32,460 nucleotides of DNA, from positions 1-32,460 of the forward strand of contig NZ_WLYK01000014.1 of assembly GCF_009707545.1 (NCBI RefSeq), in the 5' to 3' direction. Source of the stretch: Nakamurella alba (GTDB lineage: Bacteria > Actinomycetota > Actinomycetes > Mycobacteriales > Nakamurellaceae). Position numbers and translations under genes: made by a program. Below, piece by piece: positions 1 through 9,500 of the stretch (the first letter of the stretch is position 1; each line of letters starts with the position of its first letter). The notes under the pieces are model-generated. The model was not told the origin of the DNA. It did not search any database and saw only the letters and a program-made list of their open reading frames with translations.

Positions 1-154
1 CACCCGCGGGGCGGCCTCGTCATCCATTTCCGGTTGGCAGGGGTCACCATTTCAGGCGCCTGGAAGACGAACCACATTGAACGACGAACGATCGAAAGCA
101 AGCGAACCGGCACCGCGGGGAAACAGGCGCATTCGAGTCGAAGGAGAGCAATCC

Positions 155-1252
155 ATGGCACTCACCAGCACCCATGACACGGACCGGGGCCGGCAAGGAG
201 CCTGACGCCGGCGTGTCGAGCTACCGACTGGGGCCGGCCCCCCGTCGCGCCGGCGGGGAGCCGGTGATGGCGACCCGCGGGATGCCACCGGAAGAGGAAC
301 CCGCCCGCCGGCGGGAACTCGCGGCGGCGAGAGTACGGGCCTCCCATGACCTGATCGTCGCTGGGGTGCAGGACCTGGTCACCGGCAAGGACTGGGCGCA
401 GTACCTGCGGTTCGCGGCCCGGTTCCACTCGTACTCGTTCAACAACTCGATGCTGATCTTCCTGCAGCGCCCGGACGCCACCATGGTCACCGGGTACAGG
501 ACGTTCCCAGCTGCTTGGCCCGTCTGCCGCGGGGAGAAGGGCATCGCGATCCTCGCCCCGGTCACCCGACGCACCGAACCCACCGGGGAAACAGGTCCCG
601 GGTCCGGGGTGACAGGTGCCGGCCGCAGGGAGACAGGTCGGAACGCAGGGGTGACAGGTGGGGCGGAACCTGTCACCCCGACCGCACATCTCGCCGGTGC
701 CGGGGAGACAGGAGCAGCTGTGCGGGCGGGTCGGCGGGTGGTCGGAGTACGGGGGGTGTCGGTGTTCGACGTCTCCCAGACCGGCCCGATCGAACCCGGC
801 TTCGAACTGCCGCTGGTGCGGCCCCGGCTGCTCGACGGTGAGCAGGGCGCCGAACTCTGGACCGCGATGGAGGTGCAACTCGGTGGGCGGGGGTTCGAGG
901 TGCAGCGCGGCGAGTGCGGCGGCGCCAACAGCTTCACCGACTTCGCCCACCACCTCGTGAAGGTCCGCGACGACGTCAGCCAGCTGCATGCCACAAACAC
1001 CCTGGCCCACGAGTACGGGCACGTCCTGCTCCACGACCCCACTCCCAGTGCACCCGGCGACACAACCGCTGCCGGGGCGGGAAGGCCCCCTGCGGGGGTA
1101 GTGCCGAGGGATGCCGCGGAGGTCGAGGCGGAATCGGTGGCGTTCATGGTGCTGCACGCCCACGACCTGGATGCCGGGGACTACACCTTCCCTACGTCGC
1201 CGACTGGGCCCGCACCGACGACCTGCAGCGGGACTCCGATGCCATGGTCTAG
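155..1252 (+). pseudogene. ArdC-like antirestriction protein, N-terminal half of a broken ArdC/primase gene
   Basis: The reading frame shows an ArdC-like ssDNA-binding region (about nt 320-560, with a conserved stretch around FNNSMLIFLQRP and the RGEKGIAI block), a low-complexity linker, and a zincin-type metallopeptidase motif HEYGH near nt 1010 followed by a downstream EAESVAF element that fits a third zinc ligand. ArdC-type proteins protect incoming plasmid DNA from restriction. The best start is ATG 155, preceded by AAGGAG at good spacing, but that frame closes after 16 codons; the main frame has an ATG at 174 without a ribosome site, so there is an early frameshift. A second frameshift lies near 1192 (TFP then YVADW in another frame) and a TAG stop at 1250-1252 separates it from the primase half. 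I infer a decayed plasmid or ICE gene. Family assignment is fairly secure; precise function is not. Confidence 0.7.
588..712 (+). repeat. 21-bp-spaced GACAGGT repeats with a perfect palindrome, inside the ArdC linker
   Basis: ACAGGT recurs at 591, 612, 633 and 654, an exact 21-bp period, mostly as GACAGGT. The last copy is the left arm of a perfect inverted repeat, GTGACAGGT (651-659), an 8-base spacer, then ACCTGTCAC (668-676). A further GAGACAGG lies at 705-712. At protein level it is a heptad repeat built on ETG/VTG. It may be simple coding repetition, or iteron-like binding sites; the sequence alone cannot decide. Confidence 0.7.
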
Positions 1253-1255
1253 AAA

Positions 1256-2395
<1,140 letters not shown>

Positions 2396-2638
2396 TCGGC
2401 CGGCGCTTCGGGGCCGGCGGGCACGCCGGTCCCGAACGAGCAAGTCGCCGTGGTCTGGCCGGGCACGGCGCTCGCACGCTCCGCGCGGCGGGCGGTTGGC
2501 GCTACTGGTACACGGCTTCCTGGGGCCGGCCGGCGGCCGCGTCCAGGAGAGGCGAGGCCATCAGGCACAGCGACACCCTGGCGGCCGCCCGCAGCGCCAC
2601 AGGTGCTGCGGCGAGTAACACTCGCCGACACCGACTGG

Positions 2639-2818
2639 TCAGGCGGCCGGCGGCCGGTCATCGTCCTGCGAATCCAGCCACGCCTCCACATCCGCCCGCC
2701 GGTACCGCAGATGCCGACCTACCCGGATCCCCCGCGGTCCCTTCCCGTACACCCGCAAGCTATACAACGTCTGCGCGGGCACCCTAGGAATGCTGCGACC
2801 TCGCCGACTTCCGTCAGG
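2639..2818 (-). pseudogene. Excisionase-type HTH (Xis/AlpA-like) protein, frameshifted remnant
   Basis: On the minus strand one frame gives LLTEVGEVAAFLG and the next gives VPAQTLYSLRVYGKGPRG followed by IRVGRHLRYRRADVEAWL. Together they form the winged-helix HTH_17 fold of excisionases of actinobacterial plasmids and integrative elements, which bends att-site DNA to direct integrase toward excision. The first helix and the rest are in different frames, so one indel lies near 2780, and the natural start is gone because an IS481 fragment abuts it upstream. With the ArdC/primase gene just beyond, this supports a decayed integrated element. No integrase is visible in the window. Confidence 0.65.
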
Positions 2819-3205
2819 AGACGTTGCCCAGAAACCTTCCCCGGTGATCGAGTCCAGCTCGCACAGCCGCGGCTCGCCGCAGCGGGCCAACACCCGGGAG
2901 ATCGTGCTGGCCGGCATACCCAGCTCGTCAGCGAGCCATATCCACCCCCGCCGATCCCGGCGGCGCAGGTCCACGATCTGCGCCTGTACCGCGCCGCTGG
3001 TACGTGACGGGCAACGGTGCGGGCGAGAGGACCGGTCCTGCAGACCCTCCACGCCCTCGGTGAGGAACCGGGCGATCCACTTCGCCACGCACCCGGGGGA
3101 GATGCCCATCGCCTTCGCGATGTGCGACTGCGGCCACCCGGCCTGATGACGCTCGACGATCAACCACCTGCCGTGGAGCGTCGTCCGGACATCACGGTGG
3201 GACAT
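2819..3205 (-). pseudogene. IS481-family transposase N-terminal fragment, read through into the excisionase tail
   Basis: The ORF starts at ATG 3205 (minus) with a clean AGGAGG four bases upstream. It opens with the helix-turn-helix head typical of IS481 transposases: LHGRWLIVERHQAGWPQ, AMGISPGCVAKWIARF, LQDRSSRPH, then a second HTH ending in SRVLARCGEPRLCELD. It stops matching after DSITGE (about nt 2836), before any DDE catalytic residue. The ORF then runs in frame into excisionase sequence to 2639, giving a 188-residue chimera of a transposase DNA-binding head and an Xis DNA-binding tail. It is most simply a deletion or one-ended insertion scar; expression as a fusion is possible because the ribosome site is good. 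Confidence 0.65.
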
Positions 3206-3585
3206 GCAGCCTCCTGCAGGTGGTGCGGGCCTTCGACAAGCCACACCCCACCCGGGAGCTCCTTCCACACCAACGACAACGCGCCGCAGCTAAAAACTTC
3301 CCGGCCCGGTACAGCTAGAGTCGTTGTCAAAGAACGATTTCGGTCAGATCCGAATGGGGTGCGGTGGCCGACCGTAAACTCGACCTGGCTCTCGCTCATC
3401 GCGCACACCTCAGGCGATGCGGTGCCACCACAAGGCGAGAGAATGAATTCACAACGCCACTGCCACGCTTTCAGGTCGCCTACCGACCACGGCCGGTGAC
3501 AGTCCGTCATGGGGGATGATGAAATCCCCCATGAGCCGCGGTCGACTCGTTGTGAAGCGCCGGACGGTCCGTCATAGTTCGCCGA
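3206..3585. other. Intergenic region upstream of the giant surface-protein gene
   Basis: I see no convincing gene here. It holds the leader of the IS481 ORF on one side and, on the other, a perfect inverted repeat at 3508-3533 and two copies of GTCCGTCAT (3502-3510 and 3567-3575) close to the start of the large gene. No clear -35/-10 pair could be chosen. Confidence 0.5.
3508..3533. promoter_or_regulatory. Perfect inverted repeat upstream of the surface-protein gene
   Basis: CATGGGGGAT, six bases, then ATCCCCCATG: two perfect 10-bp arms ending 52 bases before the GTG start at 3586. It could be an operator for a dimeric regulator or an mRNA hairpin in the leader. It is not followed by a T-run, so a terminator is less likely. 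Confidence 0.55.
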
Positions 3586-6500
3586 GTGTCCCATTTCGAC
3601 CCTTCCGAGCCGTGCCCGTCTCCAGTCCTACGTCCTCACCGTCGCTCGAGCACGAGGTCGAAGCCGCAGCCGCGACACCGGGCGGCGACCGGTGTACGGC
3701 GTCGGGTCGGGCGGTTACTCGGTCCTGCGCTGAGTGTTGCGACGGTGGTCGTCGTACTCATCGCCACCACATCCTCGACCGCGGTTGCTCTCGGGCCGGC
3801 TCTCACGTCGGCCACCCCATCGGCATCGCCGTTGGCAACAAGTGCGCCGGTTGCGTTGTCTCCTTCCGCGGCAGATTCGTCGGCATCTCGAACGACGGTC
3901 GATGCCGCGCTCACCAGGGCGATCAACTCCCGAACGGCCGACGAGCAGCACACGTACCTGACCGCGGCACCGCCGTCGAGTAGCTGCCCAGACGACGGCA
4001 CGACCGCCTCCTGCTCGTTCGCTGCCACCGGCACCACGCAGCTGTTCACCGTGCCGGTCGGGGTGACGTCGGTGACTGCCACCCTGATCGGGGCAGCCTC
4101 GGCCGGCGCCCCGGGTGCGCTCGGCTCCGGCGGCGAACTTGAGGTCGTCGTCCCGGTGCAGCCCGGGCAGGTGCTGTCGCTGCAGGTGGGAGTCACCGGG
4201 TCTGGCACCACGGGCGGCTTCCCGGACGGCGGCAACGCGAGCACTACGGCAAAGAAGTCACTTGGCTGCGCAGGCGGTGGTGGATCGCGCATCAGTTTCC
4301 AGGGCGGAAGCGACATCGCCGAGGCCGGTGGTGGCGGCGGCTGTGGTGGGAACGGCAGCGGGAAGAGCTACGGCGGGAGCGGTGGCAGCGGCGGAAACCC
4401 CGGCGGCGGCGGCAACGGCGGTACCGACGACTGCGCGGGAAGTGGTGGTGTCGGCGGCAACTCTGCGGCGGGTCAGACCGGCGGTGGCGGCGACGGTTAC
4501 ACCAGCACCTGCCACGGCGTGTACTCCGACGCCAGCAACGGCAGCGCCGGGTCCGGGCACGTGGGCGGGGACGGCGGCGGCGGATCGACCAAGTATGTCG
4601 ACGGCGGCGGGTCCGGCGGCGGTGGCGGCGGTGGGTGGCTCGGTGGTGGTGGCGGCGGCGGCGGCGGCCAGTACGGCGGGGCCGGTGGCGGTGGCGGTGG
4701 CGGTTCCAACGGCTGGGACACCACTCTCGCGAGTCAGGGCAGCGTCAACTCCACCGGGGTGAACAGCGGCGACGGCAGCATTGTGCTGACCTACCCGATA
4801 GTCGGTACCGCGACCGCTTTGTCGATCGCGCCGAACCCCCAGACGGTCGACGGGCCGGTCACCGTCACCGCAACGGTGACCCCGGCCAACGGCAGCACCG
4901 AAGATCTGAACGGCGCGTCGGTCGCGCTGCAGGGTGCAGGTGACTGCGCGTCCATCACACTGACCTCAAATTCCGGCAGCTGCACGTTCGACCCGACCGC
5001 CCCCGGCTCGATGTCAGTGACCGGAACCTTCGCGACCGTTGGGGCGTACAGCTCATCGGCCTCGCCCGCGACGGGAGCCACCGTTGCCCCCGGCCCGACC
5101 GCCACCTCCATCGGCTCGATTACCACCACCCCGACCACTGCGACGGTCCCGGTCACCGTGACCCTGCAGAACCAGACCTGGGGCGCCGTCGACGGGACCG
5201 TCGACGTCACCGCCGACGGCGGTCAGACCTGTTCGGTGCCGGCGCTCTCGGCAGCGGGGGCGACCTCGGCGCAGGCCTCCTGCACGGTGAGCGGCCTGAC
5301 GGCGGGCAGCAGCAACACCTTCACCGCTGTCTACCACCCGGCCGACGGCACCACGGTCACCTCGACGGCTACCGGGACCGCCACCCAGCAGCTGGCACCC
5401 ACGTCGATCTCCGCAACGCTGCCGTCGGCCGCCACCTACGGCAACCCGGTCGCCGTCACCGGCATCGAGGTCCAAGCCGCCGAGGTAACGGCACTGACCG
5501 GCACGGTCACCGTCTACGACTCGCCCACCGCGCCGGCCTCCGGGCAGACGACCGCCCCCACCGGCTCCGTCACCCTGTGCAGCGGGCTGACGTTGGTATC
5601 CACCGGCACCGGCACCTTCGCTCCGCCGTCCATCACCGAGTGCGCCGGCCAGCCGCTGGCAGGTGCGTCCTTCGTGTACGCGGTCTACTCCGGCGACTCC
5701 GAGAGTCTGCCGTCGGTCGGCGCTCCGGGCACCCTGCAGGCCCAGCCGGCCACGCCCACCGTGACGCTGACCGGGCAGCTCGCCGGCCAACCCGTACCGC
5801 AGACCGTACAGAGCGACACCGTCGTCACGCTGACCGCGAGCGTCACATACGGCACTCCGACCACGTCGGTGCCGAACCCGATCGTCAGCTTCTACGACAA
5901 CGGGACCCTGGCCTGCACCAGCACACCGACCAGCAACGGCAGCTGCCAGGTGCAGCCCACCATCCTCAGCAGCGCCACCCACAGCTACACCGCGCAGTTC
6001 GCCGGGATCAACGGCAGGCTCAAGTCGGGCGCGGACAGCACCCCGCTGGTGGTGCACCTGAGCGTGCCGCAGGGGACCATCGGGTTCAGCACGCCGACCC
6101 AGACCGTCGACGCCGGCGACGCGGCCACCCTGACAGTCACCTTCACTTCATCCACCACGACAGCGAGAACTGGTACTGTGAACGTCTTCTCGAGCGCAGA
6201 CCCGAGCACTCCGGTCTGCACGCCCGGCACCCTGACCGGCGACAGCTTCAGCTGCCAGGTCACCCCCAACCCGGGCAGCACGAACACGTACACCGCCTCG
6301 TATTCGAACGACAAGGTCTTCGGCGACCTGGTCACCACGGCGGACGCCACGGTCGTCGTCCGAGCGGCGGGCAGCACCACCGCGCTCGCGCCGATCACCG
6401 GCACCTTCGGCGGCACCGTGACTCTGACGGCCACCGTCGAGTCCGACTTCGCGAGCACGACGCCCGGCGGCACGGTCAACTTCGCCACTACGGACGGCAC

Positions 6501-9500
6501 CTCGCTGTGCTCGGCCGCGACCGTGAGCACGGTGGCGGGGAGGGCGACTGCGAGCTGCACCACCACTGCGCTTCAGGTCGGCGGCCCGGCGGTCATCGCA
6601 TCGTTCCCGACCACCACGACGGTGGGCGGCTCCTCGTCCTCGTCGGTCACCCCCACAATCACCGCAGCCGCCACCACGACCACCTCGACCGTCAACCTCG
6701 TCGGGCTGGCCAGGGCTGCATTCAACGCACATGTGGTCGGCCCGGGCGCCGCCGGCGCGGTGGCCGGCACCGTCACGTTCGCCGGGAGCGGCGGCACCGC
6801 GGTCCCCGGCTGCACCGACATCCCGGTGCAGGGCGGCACTGCGAGCTGCACCGGAACCGTCCCGGACACCGGCGGCCCGTACACTTACTCCGCCTCGTTC
6901 ATTCCGGCGGACAACAGCTTCTGGCAGGCGGACACCGCGGCATCGTCGGCGGAGGCGACGCTGACCATCCCGACCGGTTCCTGCACCGGCGGCTTCCAGC
7001 AGTTCTTCAACTCGCTGGCGACCAGCACCACCCCCACGCTGAGCGGCAGCTTCGTCTCGCTGCCGCTGTCGGTCGACAGCTCCAGCGTGCCGACCACCTG
7101 CTCGGCGTCCACGGTCATCGACTTCACCGCGGGGCAGACGTCACCGAAGCTGTTCAACACGTTCCAGGTGAGCGGCACCGTGACCGGCACCGTCAGCCAA
7201 AGCGGCGTTTGCATCACCGGCGGCACCTTCGGCCCGACCGACGACGCGAACTGGCTCGACGTCAACGGCGATCTGATCCTCAGCGACATCTGTTTCACGC
7301 TCGACGGCACCGGTACCAAGCTGACCGGAATCCTGTCCGGACAACTGGTGTCGAGCGACGGGCAGAACGTTCCGCTGATCAGCATCGCCAACCTGGGCGC
7401 GGTGACGCTCGGATTCACCTTCGCCCAGGTGAACTCGGTACCCACGCTGACGTTCTCCGCAGCCCTGGACCGCACGACCGACAGCGGGGTCGCATTGGCC
7501 GGCACCATCGCCACCGACGGCACGGTGAACGCGGCACTGAAGTCCAACAACCTCAGCCTGTTCGGTGCGGCGTTCTCGCTGACCGGCACCGTCACCCGCA
7601 CCCCCGGGCAGACGCCGCAGTTCTCGGCGGACACGTCGCTGACCGGACCGCTGAGCCCGCCCGACGCACCCGGCATCACACTGTCCGCGATCGACGTCAC
7701 CCTGTCCAACGCCGGGTTGGGCGTCGCCGCGACCGGCAGGCTGGGCAGCGGCTCGAACCCACTGACCGTGACACTCGGGCTGACGGTGACCGACATTCAC
7801 GACTGGACCGCCACGCTCAGCACCGCCACCGGTTCGACGTGGACGCCGCTGCAGAGACTCTCGGTAAGCACGGCGATCACCGCGTCGCTGAGCTACGCGG
7901 CCGCGAGCACCCCCGCTTACAACTACAGCGTCGACTTCGGGACGCCGGTGGCCAACTGGGACACCGGCTCCGGGGTCACCGTCGAGGTGAAGCACCTGTC
8001 GCTGTCCTCCACCGCGACCTGCCAGGGCGCAGGCACCGGCGACCCGATCGCGACCCTCGACGGCACCGCGACGGTCGACTCGCTGACCGTCGACATCACC
8101 GGCTGCGCCGACCTTTCCACCACGAACTTCTCGCTGCAGGGCACCACCGCGGACGCGCTGACCTTCGGGGCCGTCGCCATCCAGACGGTCCAGATGACGC
8201 TGTCCGGATCGAACGCCGGCGTCTCGTTCGTCGGGACCGCGCCCGGCACCGTAACCACCGGTAGCGACAGCGCGAGCTTCACCTTCACGGTGCAGGCCGG
8301 CGCCGTCACCGACAAGCACCTGGTCATCGCAGCGACCGGCGACCTGGGTGACCTCGGGCTGGCGACCGGGTCCGCCAGCGGCTTTGTCGCCTACGCCTCC
8401 GGTCCGGTGTCCGGCTTCCCCACCGGGCTGGCCGCGCCGGCGCCGACGTCGATCGACCTGGTTTCCGGCGTGACCGGCGCCGGCGCGATCACGCTGGACA
8501 GTGGGCAGCAGAGCGATCTGCGCTCGATCGGCGACAACCAGGACACCACAGTGGTTTTCAACGCGTCGCTCAGCCCGTCGGCGGACGCGACCTTCAGCAC
8601 CACGCTGAACCTGCCGAGCCTGAAGCTGTACACGCTGGCGCTCGACAACCTGGTCGCCACCGGCACCTACCAGCGCAGCAACCAGCAGAACCATCTCGCG
8701 TTCTCGGTGACGGCGGACGTGGCGTCCGAATCCGGCACCGCGAAACTGGCGATCGACCTCGCCTACGACAGCGGCGGCACGCTGACCGGCGGCGCGTCAC
8801 TAGAGAACCTGTCCGTCTTCGGCACCGCGATCGACCTGTCCGGCAGCCTGTCCCGTGGCACCGACGGCTTGACCGGCTCGCTCACCCTCACCCCGCTGGA
8901 CGTGAAACTGCCGCTGCCCGGTTCGGTCTCGGTCACGGTGCACAACTTCACCGCCACCCTCGCCACCGGCAGAGGACTGGCGATGTCCGGCACCGTGATG
9001 CTGCCCGGGACCACCGATGGGCTGACGCTCGCCGGCACGTTCGCCGACCTGCAGGACTACTCGGTGTCGGTGTCCGGCCAGTTGAGCGGCTGGCAGCCGA
9101 CCGCCGGTGTCACGATCGGCCGGGTCGCGCTCTCCGGCTCGATCGTCTCTGCCACCACACCGGCCGCCGGCGTGAAACCGGCCAGCACTGCGACCACCCT
9201 GGACCTGACGGCGAAGGGCAACCTGTTCACCATCTCCGCGAACGGCGCGGTCACCGTGTCCGTCACCGACGTCGAGTTGTCCAACGGCGCGGTGTCCAGC
9301 GGCTGCACCGTGGCCGCCAATGGTGACCTGTGGCTCGGCATCACCGGCTCGTTGTCGGTGACGCTGGGCAACACAGCCACCGCGGACGCGGTGGGCTGTT
9401 ACGACATCACCGCGGGTGACCTGTCGCTGGAGGTGTCCGTCCCGATGAACTATTCGGCGCTGGACAAGACGGTCACCCTGGTCAACCCGCAACTGACCAT

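Noticed and set aside
3160..3594. 144-codon minus-strand ORF upstream of the surface gene
   Set aside because: Overlaps the start of the IS481 ORF and the likely regulatory region; no start signal or domain.
4320..4710. GGCGGC-rich tract considered as a CRISPR-like or tandem repeat array
   Set aside because: It is irregular and fully explained by the poly-glycine coding region of the surface protein.
5577..8264. Long alternate-frame plus-strand ORF (895 codons) inside the surface-protein gene, and similar long ORFs on both strands between 3600 and 12750
   Set aside because: They are very rich in Arg, His and Gly, have no domains or ribosome sites, and lie wholly within the well-supported 2967-residue frame; they follow from high GC content.
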